A DNA stretch of 64,000 bases from Saccharopolyspora shandongensis (GCF_900106995.1 NZ_FNOK01000011.1:1-64000), one strand, 5' to 3'. Positions 1-10,341 are shown, numbered from the stretch's first letter. The notes: generated by a model from the sequence alone, not told the origin. A program made the numbers and translations.

Positions 1-681
1 TCCATGATGCCGCCCATCATCTGCGCTTCGAGCCCGAAACGGCTGGCCGCGTTCTGCGCCAAGCAGGGCTACTCCGGCAAGAAGCCCGCCGCCGTCCTGC
101 TGGCCCGGCTGCGCTCGGCGCCGGCCGGCACGACCGATCCCGACCTGTCCGAGGGTGCGCGCGTGGCAGTGCTGGCCCAGGTTGGCGTGATCACCGCGCT
201 CAACACCGCGATCAAGGACCTCGACCGCGCCATCGCCGAGAAGATCGACACCCACCCCGACGGGGAGATCTTCCGGTCCTTCCCCCGTGCAGGCACCGTC
301 AACGCCGCCCAGATCCTGGCCGAATGGGGCGACGCCCGCGAGGCGTTCGGCCACCCCGACGCCATCGCCGCGCTGGCCGGGATCACCCCGGTCACCAAGG
401 CATCCGGCAAACAACGCGGCGTGTCGTTCCGCTGGGCCTGCAACAAACGCCTGCGCCAGGCGATCACGACCTTCGCCGACAACAGCCGCCACGCCAGCCC
501 CTGGGCCGCCGGTATCTACAACCGGGCACGAGCCTCCGGCAAAGACCACCCCCACGCCACCCGCATCCTCGCCCGAGCCTGGATCCGCATCATGTGGCGC
601 TGCTGGCAGAACAGCACACCCTACGACCCCGCCCTGCACCGCGGCGCCCGACCGGACACCGAACAACAGGTCGCGGCCTGA
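1..681 (+). CDS. IS110-family transposase, C-terminal part (5' end outside window)
   Basis: The frame is open at the window edge, so only the C-terminal 226 or so residues are visible. The segment from about residue 85 carries the Transposase_20 (IS116/IS110/IS902) domain: FPRAGTVNAAQILAEWGD, the ALAGITPVTKASG block, then the RWACNKRLRQAI and WIRIMWRCW helices. This domain follows the DEDD catalytic domain, which must lie upstream of the window. It would catalyse insertion-sequence mobility through a RuvC-like mechanism. Whether the whole element is intact cannot be judged. The next gene, an Lrp regulator, is host-like, so the element boundary probably lies between 682 and 820. Confidence 0.85.
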   Translation, partial: SMMPPIICASSPKRLAAFCAKQGYSGKKPAAVLLARLRSAPAGTTDPDLSEGARVAVLAQVGVITALNTAIKDLDRAIAEKIDTHPDGEIFRSFPRAGTVNAAQILAEWGDAREAFGHPDAIAALAGITPVTKASGKQRGVSFRWACNKRLRQAITTFADNSRHASPWAAGIYNRARASGKDHPHATRILARAWIRIMWRCWQNSTPYDPALHRGARPDTEQQVAA

Positions 682-696
682 CTTCGATCTAGAGGT

Positions 697-713
697 TGAC
701 ACAGGGGGTGTCA
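697..713. repeat. Short inverted repeat just downstream of the IS110 transposase
   Basis: TGACAC-AGGGG-GTGTCA is a perfect 6-bp inverted repeat with a 5-nt spacer, 15 nt after the transposase stop. It may be part of the right end of the insertion sequence or a short hairpin. IS110 elements usually lack long terminal repeats, so the boundary remains unassigned. Confidence 0.35.
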
Positions 714-820
714 TCGCGACTCCTTCCATGCGGTTTGCGGCATGGTCGGCGAACGCGGCGCAAGCATTGTCGAAAGTTGGCGAATCCGTCATGATTCCCG
801 GCTGTGGCGGGGAATCGGTC

Positions 821-1828
821 ATGCTCAGCGAGTCGGACCTGGCTCTCGTGAACGCCCTGCAGGTCTGGCCGCGGGCCCCGTGGTCCGCCGTGGCCGCCTC
901 GTTGGGCGTCCGGTCGGCCGACGCGGTGGCCCGCCGCTGGGAACGGCTGTCCGGCAGTGGGGACGCCTGGACGACCGCGTACTTCGCCGCGCCTGCCAAC
1001 GGCGACTGCGTCGCGTTCGTGACCGTCCGATGCCTGCCTGGCACCAAGGACGAGGTCGCGGCGGCGCTGGCCCAGGACTCTTGCTGCATCTCGGTGGAGG
1101 TCACCGCCGGGGCGCAGGATCTGATGCTCACCGTGGCGGCGCAGGACCTCGAAGCGCTCAACCACTACCTGCTCCGGCGGGTCGAGCGGATTCCCGGCCT
1201 GACCGCGACGACGACGGCGCTGGTCACCCGCTTCTACAGCGAGGGGGCGAACTGGCGGCTGCACGCGCTGGGAGCTTCGGCGCACGCGGCACTGGACCCG
1301 GGGATCGACCGCCAGCAATCCGGCACCGCGTTCACGTTCAGCGCGCTCGACCGGAGGTTGGCGCGGTTGCTGTCGGAGAACGGCCGCGCCACCTACGCGG
1401 AACTGGCCCGCGACGCAGGCACCAGCCAGGCGACGGCACGCCGCCGCACCACCGCGATGCTGCGGTCCCGCGTGCTCTCCCTGCGCTGCGAGGTGGCCGC
1501 GCCGCTGGTCGGCCTGCCCGTCACCGTGACCGTGCGGGGCCGTGTCGCCGCGGAGAACGTGGATCGCGTGGCGGCCGGATTCGCCGGCCTGGCGCCGGTC
1601 CGGATGTGCGCCACGGTCACCGGCGAGCACAACCTCCTCGCCACGGTGTGGCTGCCATCGATCAGCGCGATCCAGCAGTTCGAGCAGGTGGTGGCGCGGA
1701 ACTTCCCGAGCTTCGTCGTGCACGACACGCTGGTGAACCTGCGGACCGTGAAGCGGATGGGCAGGCTGCTGGCGGAATCCGGGCGCGCCACCGGCGTCGT
1801 GCCGATGCGCGCCTGGTCCGCGGCGTGA
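821..1828 (+). CDS. Lrp/AsnC-family transcriptional regulator (tandem-domain type)
   Basis: A 335-residue DNA-binding regulator with two AsnC-like halves. The N-terminal half starts MLSESDLALVNALQVWPRAP and has a winged helix over residues 1-50. The second HTH, near residue 175, reads LDRRLARLLSENGRATYAELARD and continues ATARRR; an Lrp effector-binding (RAM) fold follows it. Proteins of this doubled layout respond to amino acids or other small metabolites, but the ligand is not predictable. The frame is open far upstream into the transposase. I start at ATG 821 because a GGGGA precedes it and the homologous N-terminus begins there; ATG 791 is the alternative. An RNA-like repeat lies immediately downstream. 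Confidence 0.85.
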   Translation: MLSESDLALVNALQVWPRAPWSAVAASLGVRSADAVARRWERLSGSGDAWTTAYFAAPANGDCVAFVTVRCLPGTKDEVAAALAQDSCCISVEVTAGAQDLMLTVAAQDLEALNHYLLRRVERIPGLTATTTALVTRFYSEGANWRLHALGASAHAALDPGIDRQQSGTAFTFSALDRRLARLLSENGRATYAELARDAGTSQATARRRTTAMLRSRVLSLRCEVAAPLVGLPVTVTVRGRVAAENVDRVAAGFAGLAPVRMCATVTGEHNLLATVWLPSISAIQQFEQVVARNFPSFVVHDTLVNLRTVKRMGRLLAESGRATGVVPMRAWSAA

Positions 1829-1837
1829 GGAACGTGT

Positions 1838-1965
1838 CGAAAGTGGTGTGCGTAGCGGAATTCAGACGCCGCCTCGCCGTGGAGTCCCCGACTCGTGCAA
1901 GTCCAGGCGCCGGGGCTGTGAACCCCAGCGAGATGGGCACCGTCTGAGAACCCACGGCCGAGTCC
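1838..1965 (+). ncRNA. HEARO/OMEGA-RNA-like repeat, copy E (short, 3' end degenerate)
   Basis: The copy shares GTAGCGGAA and GAACCC with four longer copies in the window. Three nested helices can be drawn: CAGACG 1863-1868 with CGTCTG 1941-1946; CTCGC 1873-1877 with GCGAG 1928-1932; CCCCG 1886-1890 with CGGGG 1911-1915. The same helices exist with different sequences in the other copies. The 3' half (the GGTGGG-type block and its hairpin) is decayed. It sits between the convergent Lrp and response-regulator genes, in the Lrp orientation. Confidence 0.5.
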
Positions 1966-1984
1966 CACGCCGCAATAGCCCGAG

Positions 1985-2686
1985 TCACACCAGGCGGCGG
2001 TCCGAGGCCCAGCGGGAGAGCTCGTAGCGGTTCGACAGCTGGGTCTTGCGCAGCACGCTGGACACGTGCGTCTCCACCGTCTTGACCGAGATGAACAGCT
2101 CGGAGGCGATCTCCTTGTACGCGTAGCCGCGCGCCAGCAGCCTCAGCACCTCGCGTTCGCGCGGCGTCAGCAGGTCCAGCTCCGGGTCGCCGACCGGCGC
2201 CGAGTTCGGGCCCTCCGAGAACGCGTCCAGCACGAAACCCGCCAGCCGCGGCGAGAAAACGGCGTCGCCGGCCCGCACCCGCTCGATCGCGTCCGCGAGC
2301 TCCCGCCCGGAGATGGTCTTGGTGACGTAGCCCCGCGCGCCACCGCGGATCACCGCTATCACGTCCTCCGCCGCGTCCGACACGGACAGCGCCAGGAACA
2401 CCACGCTGGTGTTCTTGCTGCGCACCTGCCGGAGCACCTCGGCGCCGCCGCCGTCGGGCATGTGCACGTCGAGCAGCACCACCTCGGGCGCGTAGTGGCC
2501 GATCCCGGCGACCGCCTCGGCGACCGATCCGGCCTCCCCGACCACCTCGACCTGGTCGGCGGCCGACGCCAGCTCGGCGCGCACCCCGGCGCGGAACAAC
2601 GCGTGGTCGTCGACCAGGAACACCCGGACCGGCCGGGATTCGCTGACCTCAGGTGTCGCTTCACCGGTCACGACAACATCCTCCAT
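1985..2686 (-). CDS. NarL/LuxR-family response regulator of a LiaR-like system
   Basis: A 233-residue response regulator. The receiver domain starts near residue 20 (RVFLVDDHALFRAG), with phospho-acceptor Asp about residue 73 in LLDVHMPDGG and conserved Thr/Lys in TKTISG. The LuxR HTH (LTPREREVLRLLARGY) occupies about residues 168-225. It lies 30 nt downstream of the PspC-domain histidine kinase on the same strand, so it is the cognate regulator. With the divergent PspC/LiaF-like protein this resembles the cell-envelope stress module LiaFSR. The target genes are likely the divergent membrane-protein operon; that is inference. Confidence 0.9.
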   Translation of the reverse strand: MEDVVVTGEATPEVSESRPVRVFLVDDHALFRAGVRAELASAADQVEVVGEAGSVAEAVAGIGHYAPEVVLLDVHMPDGGGAEVLRQVRSKNTSVVFLALSVSDAAEDVIAVIRGGARGYVTKTISGRELADAIERVRAGDAVFSPRLAGFVLDAFSEGPNSAPVGDPELDLLTPREREVLRLLARGYAYKEIASELFISVKTVETHVSSVLRKTQLSNRYELSRWASDRRLV

Positions 2687-2716
2687 CGCTGGGTTCGTCC
2701 CGCAGCGTACGCGAGT

Positions 2717-4054
2717 TCACGCCGCTGTCCTGGGCATTTCCATCTGCACCTCGGTGCCCGAGCCGGGCGAGGTCCGCACCTTGACCCGGCCGCCGTGCCG
2801 CTGCACGCGGCCGTGGATCGAGTCGGCGAGGCCGTGCCGGTCGTCGGGCACCTGCTCCGGGTCGAACCCGGCGCCGCGGTCCCGCACGTACACCGACACC
2901 TGCTCGGGCTCCACCTCCGCGTAGACGCTGACCTCCCCCACGCCCGCGTGCTTGGCGGCGTTCACGATCGCCTCGCGGGCCGCGGCGAGCTGCGCGGTCA
3001 GGCGCTCGTCGAGGTCGCAGTCGCCGACCACGACCTGCTGGACCTTGACCGCGAAGATGTCCTCGACCTCACCGCAGATCCGGGCCACCTCGGCGGCGAA
3101 CCGCGCGGCGGGCCCGTCTTCGGTCACCGCCCTGCTGTCGGAGCCGTAGCCGTCCGGGCCGTAGAGCCAGTTCCGCAGCTCGCGTTCCTGACCTCGCGCC
3201 AGGCGGCGCACCTCGCGCTCGGATTCGGCTTGTTTCTGGATCAACGCGAGAGTCTGCAGCACGGAATCGTGCAGGTGCGCGGCTATCTCGGCACGCTCCT
3301 GCGACCGGATCCGGCTCGCCCGCTCGACGTTGAGGTCGCGCACCAGGCGCAGCCACCACGGCACGGTCAGCACCGCGACGCCGATCAGCGTCGCGACCAT
3401 CGCGAGCAGCCCGGTGCGGACGTCCGAGGGCTCCGAGGTACCGGCCAGGAAGACCACGATGCCCACGACCACCAGGGCCGCGCCGGCGAGGATGCGCACC
3501 AGCGCCGGCCGCCCGCCGACGCCGACCATCCCGGACTTGGCGCCCTGCCGCCACCGGCGGCGCTGCGACTCGTCGGCCTCCCGCCAGACCACGGCGGCGC
3601 CGATCAGCACCACCAGCAGCGGGGCGACGATCCACGTCGGCATCGCCACCAGCGAGCCGACCGCCACCATCGCGCCGATGCAGAGCAGGATCAGCCCGAA
3701 GCCCTGCTGGCGCTCCTTGGCCGAGACCGGCTTCTCCGCACTGGTGCCCTGCGGGACGAACACCCAGAGCATCGCGTAAGCGATGATGCCCGCCCCACCG
3801 CACACGGCGAGCGCGGCGAAGGCACCGCGCACCCACAGCACCGGCAGGTTCAGGTGCTCGGCGACACCACCGGCCACCCCGGCCACCAGCCGCCCGGTGC
3901 GCCGCCGGTGCAGCTGCGCGAACGGTGCGGGCTGCTGCCGGTGCTCCGCCGTCAGGCGCGCCGCCGGGATCGTCGGCGGTTCGGCCGCCGCTTCCGCCGC
4001 GCTGGTCCGCTTCCGCTTGTACCGGGCTTTCACGACAACGATGGTCACACGCAC
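2717..4054 (-). CDS. PspC-domain sensor histidine kinase (LiaS/NarX-like)
   Basis: A membrane kinase of up to 445 residues. An N-terminal PspC domain (about 50-105: RRRTGRLVAGVAGGVAEHL, hydrophobic segment ending AMLWVFVPQG) is followed by further hydrophobic segments near 118-155 and 185-232. Then comes a HisKA_3 dimerisation helix with phospho-acceptor His about 262 (AHLHDSVLQTL) and an HATPase domain with NAAKHAG and DRGAGFD. It phosphorylates the response regulator encoded 30 nt downstream. Start choice is uncertain: GTG 4054, GTG 4048 and GTG 4033 are all in frame with weak ribosome sites. The PspC domain shared with the divergent gene suggests a common envelope signal. Confidence 0.88.
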   Translation of the reverse strand: MRVTIVVVKARYKRKRTSAAEAAAEPPTIPAARLTAEHRQQPAPFAQLHRRRTGRLVAGVAGGVAEHLNLPVLWVRGAFAALAVCGGAGIIAYAMLWVFVPQGTSAEKPVSAKERQQGFGLILLCIGAMVAVGSLVAMPTWIVAPLLVVLIGAAVVWREADESQRRRWRQGAKSGMVGVGGRPALVRILAGAALVVVGIVVFLAGTSEPSDVRTGLLAMVATLIGVAVLTVPWWLRLVRDLNVERASRIRSQERAEIAAHLHDSVLQTLALIQKQAESEREVRRLARGQERELRNWLYGPDGYGSDSRAVTEDGPAARFAAEVARICGEVEDIFAVKVQQVVVGDCDLDERLTAQLAAAREAIVNAAKHAGVGEVSVYAEVEPEQVSVYVRDRGAGFDPEQVPDDRHGLADSIHGRVQRHGGRVKVRTSPGSGTEVQMEMPRTAA

Positions 4055-4152
4055 GCGCGCACGCGGGCATCGGGGACGGCCCCTGACTTTCCGGGCTAGC
4101 TCAGGGGCGACCCTGATGCAGCCGACGACGCCGGACTCGGATAGTGGTTGCC

Positions 4153-5385
4153 ATGACCAGTACGAAGCGGTCCGGCATCGCCGGTTTCGAGGACACCCTG
4201 CGGGACTTCTGGGAGACCCGCCCGGTGCGGCCGCGCGCCGGTCGCAAGCTGGGCGGCGTGTCCGCCGCGATCGGCGCGCGGTACGGCATCGACCCGATCC
4301 TGGTGCGCGTCGCCTTCGTGCTGGGCGCGTTCTACGGCGGCGCCGGGCTGGTCCTCTACCTGCTGGGATGGCTGCTGTTCCCGAAGGAAGGCGATCCCGT
4401 TCCGGGCTCGACCGAGCCGACCCGGGAGCCGACGTCCGCGACGCTGGCCGTGGTGATCGTGCTCCTGCTGATCCCGGGAGTGCTCTGGTTGGTGAGCACG
4501 CCGTCGATCATCGGCCTGGCGATCGGCCTCGCCCTGCTCTACCTGCTGCACCACAACTACGGCGACCGCGGTGTCGTGCCCGCGGCGACCCGGGCGACGC
4601 CCGAACCTGCCCCGCAGCCGGCGGCTCCGGTGGCCGAGAACACCTGGGTCTACCCCGGTGCGGCATCGGTCCCGCCGCCGTCGGGCGACACGCCGCGGCA
4701 GACTCCGCCGGCCTGGGATCCGCTCGGCGCCGCGCCGTTCGCGTGGGACCTGCCCGAGCCGAGCGAACCCGACGAGCCCGAGCAGAAGCAGCCGACGCGG
4801 CGCTGGATCAGCTTCGTGACCCTGGGGCTCGCGGCGTTCGCCGCCGCGCTCGCCACCGCGGTGGGCTCGCCGCTGAGCACCGCGCTGGCCATCGCGCTCG
4901 CCGTGCTGGGCGTGGGCATGGTCGTCGGCGCGTTCCTGCGCGGCGGCCGCGGGCTGATCGGGGCCGCGATCCCGGTCGGCGGGCTGGCCATGCTGCTGAC
5001 GGCGCTGCCGCTCGGCGATCTCAGCGGCGAGCTGGGCTCCGACGTGATCCGGCCCACCGCGATCCAGAGCGTCCAGCCGTTCTACAAGCGATCGGCCGGA
5101 TCGGTCGACCTGGACCTGCGGGACCTGGAGATCGCCGACGGCCAGGAGCTGCACACCGGTGCCAACGTCGGGCTCGGCGACATCATCGTGCAGTTGCCGC
5201 CGAACGTGGACGTGACCGCGCGGTGCACGGCGGAGCTGGGCAGAGTGCAATGCCTGGGCGACTCGGCGGACGGCCGGTCGGCGGAGCGCTCGGTTGTGGA
5301 CCAGGGCGAGGACGGCCCCGGCGGTGGGCACATCGTGCTCGACCTCGTGGTGGGCACTGGAGACGTGGAGGTCATCCGTGGCTGA
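4153..5385 (+). CDS. PspC-domain membrane protein with LiaF-like C-terminal domain
   Basis: A 410-residue membrane protein. The N-terminal PspC domain is about residues 28-82 (RAGRKLGGVSAAIGARYGID, then a hydrophobic segment to LLFPKEGD). Several transmembrane stretches follow, with a Pro-rich linker near 140-210. A C-terminal beta-rich domain (VDLDLRDLEIADGQELHTG, VGLGDIIVQLPPNVDV) resembles the LiaF/cell-wall-active-antibiotic response domain. LiaF-type proteins restrain the kinase of a LiaRS pair; here it is divergent from that pair, which fits that role. I prefer ATG 4153; GTG 4144 is in frame. It overlaps the next small gene by 8 nt. Confidence 0.85.
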   Translation: MTSTKRSGIAGFEDTLRDFWETRPVRPRAGRKLGGVSAAIGARYGIDPILVRVAFVLGAFYGGAGLVLYLLGWLLFPKEGDPVPGSTEPTREPTSATLAVVIVLLLIPGVLWLVSTPSIIGLAIGLALLYLLHHNYGDRGVVPAATRATPEPAPQPAAPVAENTWVYPGAASVPPPSGDTPRQTPPAWDPLGAAPFAWDLPEPSEPDEPEQKQPTRRWISFVTLGLAAFAAALATAVGSPLSTALAIALAVLGVGMVVGAFLRGGRGLIGAAIPVGGLAMLLTALPLGDLSGELGSDVIRPTAIQSVQPFYKRSAGSVDLDLRDLEIADGQELHTGANVGLGDIIVQLPPNVDVTARCTAELGRVQCLGDSADGRSAERSVVDQGEDGPGGGHIVLDLVVGTGDVEVIRG

Positions 5386-5581
5386 CGAAGAGATCATCCG
5401 CCGTGCCGACCGCGGCGGACCGGACATGTTCACGCTGGTCGGCGGCCTGCTCGCGATCGTCATCGCCGTCGGCCTGCTGCTCGGCTTCGGCGGCGACGTG
5501 CAGTGGCTGCTCGCGGCGTCCGCGGTCACGATCGGCATCGTCATGCTGATCGCCTCGTTCCGGACCCGCCGGGACACCTGA
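5378..5581 (+). CDS. Small two-helix membrane protein
   Basis: A 67-residue protein with GTG start 5378 overlapping the stop of the PspC/LiaF-like gene by 8 nt, so translation is probably coupled. A short charged N-terminus (MADEEIIRRADRGGPD) precedes two hydrophobic helices (about 17-37 and 43-60) and ends FRTRRDT. No named family is recognised. Its position suggests an accessory subunit of the envelope-stress module. Confidence 0.7.
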   Translation: MADEEIIRRADRGGPDMFTLVGGLLAIVIAVGLLLGFGGDVQWLLAASAVTIGIVMLIASFRTRRDT

Positions 5582-5607
5582 CCCGTCGGGAGGCCGGCGG
5601 CGGGCGG

Positions 5608-6381
5608 TCAGCGGACGATGCCGAGGACCACGAGGACGATTCCTGCCAGGGCGGCCACCGGGACTCCGATCGCCAGCCACCGGTGCTGGGTCCGGCGGCT
5701 GTCGCGGACCTCCTGCTCGGTGCGGGTGGAGACGATGAAGTGGCCGTCCCGCTCGGGTTTGCCGATCACGAGCGGACCGATCTTGTCGTGCACCTCGCCG
5801 AGGATGTACAGCCGCCGACCGGGCCGGATCACCCACTCCTCGTACTCGTAGCCGATCGTGCCGCTGCTGTCGAAGATGTTCGGCAGCTGGAGGCCGAACA
5901 CCACCGGACCCTGCGGGTTGTACGGCTCGAACCGCTTGACGACCTGCTCCGGCCGGTCCGGGGCGGTGCCGTTGGGATCGACGCCGATCAGCACGCCCTG
6001 GTCGTCGCGCAGCGCGTAGCCCTCCCAGGACGTGTGCTGGGAGACGGTCTCGGTGCGCCGCTCCGTGTGGCGGCGGCCGTCCCGGTAGCTCACCCGCTCG
6101 AAGCGCCGCTTGACGACGTAGCGGAACCAGACGCATTCGGTCTTGCTGAGCTCGGAGACGAGCACGCCCTCCGGCCGCGGATGGGCCGCGCCGACCACCT
6201 CGCACTGCTTGCGGAACCCGCCCCGCGCCCCGACCTCGTCGGAGGCCCGGCGCAGCACCTCCAGCTCGTTGACCGGCAGGGTTTCGGCACCGATCATCGC
6301 GTGCAGCTGGTCCCGGGCACGTCGCATGAAGTAGAACCCGACCCCGGCGGCGACGAACAGCACGATCCCGAAGATGACCAT
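5608..6381 (-). CDS. GIDE-domain (E3 ubiquitin ligase-like) membrane protein
   Basis: A 257-residue protein with an N-terminal membrane helix (MVIFGIVLFVAAGVGFYFM) and a C-terminal one (LAIGVPVAALAGIVLVVLGI). The central region has the GIDE/MULAN fold signature: LSKTECVWFRYVVKRR, then ERRTETVS, FEPYNPQGPVVFG and YEEWVIRPGRRLYILGEV. In eukaryotes this fold forms the intermembrane domain of a mitochondrial ligase. Bacterial versions lack the RING domain and their role is unknown. It is a single gene with its own ATG start, convergent with the small membrane protein upstream. Confidence 0.75.
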   Translation of the reverse strand: MVIFGIVLFVAAGVGFYFMRRARDQLHAMIGAETLPVNELEVLRRASDEVGARGGFRKQCEVVGAAHPRPEGVLVSELSKTECVWFRYVVKRRFERVSYRDGRRHTERRTETVSQHTSWEGYALRDDQGVLIGVDPNGTAPDRPEQVVKRFEPYNPQGPVVFGLQLPNIFDSSGTIGYEYEEWVIRPGRRLYILGEVHDKIGPLVIGKPERDGHFIVSTRTEQEVRDSRRTQHRWLAIGVPVAALAGIVLVVLGIVR

Positions 6382-6483
6382 CGATCCCCCTCTGATCAGT
6401 CGTGCCCGACCCTAGTTCCGCGTGCCCGGGCGGGACGGGGATTCCGGCAGATCTGCAATGCTCGCCACGATTTCGCGAGCCGC

Positions 6484-6846
6484 TCAGCTCGCGGCGACGT
6501 GCACCTTCTCGGCGCCGATGCGGCGGATGCGTTCGTTGCCCCAGATGCCGAGGGCCGTCAGCGCCCGGTTGAGGGATTCGCCGTGCTCCGTCAGGGAGTA
6601 CTCCACCTTCGGCGGCACCTCCCGGTAGACCTCGCGGTGCACGAGCTCGTCCTGCTCCATCTCCCTGAGGTGCTGCGTCAGCATCTTCTCGGTCACGCCC
6701 GGCAGGCCGCGCCGCAGTTCGGCGAACCGCCGGGTGCCGTGCGCGTCCAGCTCCCAGAGGATCAGCGCCTTCCACTTGCCGGACACCACGTCCATCGCGG
6801 CATCGATGCCGCAGAAGTAGGGCCCGCGCCGGGCTGACTTCACCAT
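6484..6846 (-). CDS. HxlR-family transcriptional regulator
   Basis: A 120-residue winged-helix regulator. It shows the HxlR hallmark CGIDAAMDVVSGKWKALIL near residue 12, including the N-terminal Cys that acts as a redox/electrophile sensor in several relatives. LPGVTEKMLTQHLREMEQD and the wing REVPPKVEYSLTEHG follow. ATG 6846 is preceded by GAGGAG and matches the family length; a longer reading to 6963 lacks a ribosome site. The gene nearby on the left is the GIDE-like protein; its regulon is unknown. Confidence 0.85.
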   Translation of the reverse strand: MVKSARRGPYFCGIDAAMDVVSGKWKALILWELDAHGTRRFAELRRGLPGVTEKMLTQHLREMEQDELVHREVYREVPPKVEYSLTEHGESLNRALTALGIWGNERIRRIGAEKVHVAAS

Positions 6847-7075
6847 CCGCACTCCTCGTAGGCCGACCGGAGGACGAGTCGATCCTATCGACCGCGGAAC
6901 CGACTGCGGCATCGGAGAAAGCGCCGGTCCCCGGCCGGGCGCGGGATCTGAACGCGGGTCCAAAACACGACACGAGCGGGATCCGGCGCCGAACCGGTGG
7001 GCATACTCGATCGATCCATTTTCGGACCCTGGGCGCGCGGGAGTGGGGCGCTCCCACTACTCGGAAGGAGCCGAC

Positions 7076-7969
7076 ATGGCCCCGAGACGACTGCTCGCGG
7101 CCGGTGCCGCGCTCGCCGTGCTGGCTTCCGCGCCGCTGTTGGAAGCCGGTGCGGCGCCCCGTGCCGAGGTGTTCTTCGACGACTTCTCCGGCTCGGAACT
7201 GGACCGTTCGAAGTGGACGGTCGAGGTGACCGGCGAGAACTTCGGCACCGTCAACCAGGAGCAGCAGGCCTACATCGACTCACCGGAGACCATCTACCTC
7301 GACCAGGACCCGTCGACCGGGGCGAGCAACGGCGCGCTGGTGCTGCACCCCCGGTACCAGCCCGGCCACCAGGCGCCGGACGGGCAGACCTACGACTTCG
7401 TCTCCGGCCGGATCAAGACCCAGGACAAGGTCGAGTTCACCTACGGCACCTACTCGGCGCGGCTCAAGCTCCCCGAAGGCGCCACCGCGTCCGGGCTGTG
7501 GCCCGCGTGGTGGTCGCTGGGCGCGAACATCGACGCCGGCAAGCCGTGGCCGGAATGCGGCGAGATCGACGTGATGGAGCACGTCGGCGAGCCGTGGACG
7601 AGCTCCGCGCTGCACGGCCCGGAGTACCACGGCGACACCCCGTTCACGAAGCGCCAGAACTTCGAGGGCAAGGACCCCGCCGACTGGCACGTCTACAAGG
7701 TCGACTGGACGCCGGACGGGCTGGCCTTCTTCGTAGACGACGTCGAGACGTACCGGGTCACCAAGCAGGAGATCCAGTCCAAGGGCTGGACGTGGGCGTA
7801 CGACGACCCGCAGTTCCTGATCCTGAACTTCGCCCTCGGCGGCGTGTACCCCAACGGCGTCAACGGCGTCACGGAGCCGTACTTCGGCCTGCCGCAGTCC
7901 TCAGTGGACAAGGTGGCCGCCGGCAACGCCCGGTACCTGATCGACTGGGTTCGCGTCGAGCAGTCCTGA
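7076..7969 (+). CDS. Secreted glycoside hydrolase family 16 (beta-glucanase-like)
   Basis: A 297-residue exported enzyme. A Sec signal peptide (MAPRRLLAAGAALAVLASAP, likely cleaved near residue 27) is followed by a GH16 jelly-roll domain over the rest. The catalytic motif is E143-I-D-V-M-E148, with nucleophile and acid/base Glu at its two ends, and the substrate cleft Trp-rich block WPAWWSLGANI lies just before. The typical activity is endo-1,3(4)-beta-glucan hydrolysis, though specificity within GH16 varies. Start 7076 has GGAAGGAG seven nt upstream. The gene is convergent with guaA and shares a bidirectional terminator with it. Confidence 0.92.
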   Translation: MAPRRLLAAGAALAVLASAPLLEAGAAPRAEVFFDDFSGSELDRSKWTVEVTGENFGTVNQEQQAYIDSPETIYLDQDPSTGASNGALVLHPRYQPGHQAPDGQTYDFVSGRIKTQDKVEFTYGTYSARLKLPEGATASGLWPAWWSLGANIDAGKPWPECGEIDVMEHVGEPWTSSALHGPEYHGDTPFTKRQNFEGKDPADWHVYKVDWTPDGLAFFVDDVETYRVTKQEIQSKGWTWAYDDPQFLILNFALGGVYPNGVNGVTEPYFGLPQSSVDKVAAGNARYLIDWVRVEQS

Positions 7970-7985
7970 CCGCTTTCGCGCGAAA

Positions 7986-8025
7986 AAAAGGGGCGGCCCC
8001 CGACCGGTCGGGGGCCGCCCCTTTT
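7986..8025. terminator. Bidirectional intrinsic terminator between GH16 gene and guaA
   Basis: A perfect 40-bp palindrome begins AAAAGGGGCGG and ends CCGCCCCTTTT, centred on CGACC|GGTCG. The A-run and T-run flanks make it a terminator in both directions for the convergent genes. Confidence 0.92.
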
Positions 8026-8043
8026 CGCTTCAGGCGGCTGGGA

Positions 8044-9630
<1,587 letters not shown>

Positions 9631-9725
9631 GTCGTCGAAACCTCCTGGCGAGAGCGGTGGCGCCCATTGTCCCAGGTAATCAAGGCCACAGCGGCACCGA
9701 CCCCGCCCTTGCCCGGCGGACCGGC

Positions 9726-9769
9726 GGGGAGCCGGGACCGGTGCGCGACGGCACCGGACCCGGCTCCCC
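9726..9769 (-). terminator. Strong hairpin downstream of the AhpD-like gene
   Basis: GGGGAGCCGGG-A-CCGGTGC pairs with GCACCGG-A-CCCGGCTCCCC around a GCGACG loop, leaving a single A-A mismatch. It lies between the AhpD-like gene and guaA on the minus strand and probably ends transcription of the former. Confidence 0.7.
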
Positions 9770-9780
9770 GGTCCGGGAGA

Positions 9781-10251
9781 TCAGAACTGGCCGGGCTGGT
9801 AGTCGCCGGCGGGCTGCCGGACGATCACGTTCACCCGGTTGAAGGCGTTGATGAGCGCGATCAGCGACACCAGCGCGGCGAGCTGGTCCTCGTCGTAGTG
9901 CTTCGCGGCGTTCTCCCAGGCCTCATCCGTGACACCGCCGGCCGCATCCGCGATGCGGGTGCCCTGCTCCGTCAGCTCCAGCGCAGCGCGCTCGGCCTCG
10001 GTGAAGACCGTGGCCTCCCGCCAGGCCGCGACGAGGTTGAGCCGCAGCGACGACTCGCCGGCGGCGGTGGCCTCCTTGGTGTGCATGTCGGTGCAGAACC
10101 CGCAGCCGTTGATCTGGCTCGCGCGGATCTTCACGAGCTCCTGCGTCGCGGCGGGCAGCTCCGACTCCGAGACCGCCTTATTCGCCGAGACGAGGTGCTT
10201 CACGAACTTGCCCGCGACCGGGTTTCCGAAGAGGTTCAAACGCGCGTCCAT
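9781..10251 (-). CDS. Carboxymuconolactone decarboxylase/AhpD-family protein
   Basis: A 156-residue helical protein with the redox pair CGFC in NGCGFCTDMHTKEA (about residues 49-62). This is the AhpD-like CxxC-x3-H signature of alkylhydroperoxidase-type proteins. It may reduce peroxides or act on a lactone substrate; sequence alone does not decide. The ATG at 10251 follows a GGAG; a longer reading to 10284 has no ribosome site. It stands as a single gene between the two-component pair and guaA. Confidence 0.85.
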   Translation of the reverse strand: MDARLNLFGNPVAGKFVKHLVSANKAVSESELPAATQELVKIRASQINGCGFCTDMHTKEATAAGESSLRLNLVAAWREATVFTEAERAALELTEQGTRIADAAGGVTDEAWENAAKHYDEDQLAALVSLIALINAFNRVNVIVRQPAGDYQPGQF

Positions 10252-10341
10252 GGTGGGCTCCTCTGCCGTTTTCGGTGCCTGCACACCTATGACGAGTCGA
10301 CTCGGCGAGATGTGACCGCCCAGGATGTGATGCCCGTCTCG

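Noticed and set aside
287..820. N-terminal extension of the Lrp gene into the transposase region.
   Set aside because: The extension is Pro/Arg-rich, overlaps the transposase in another frame and is not part of the Lrp family; ATG 821 has a ribosome site.
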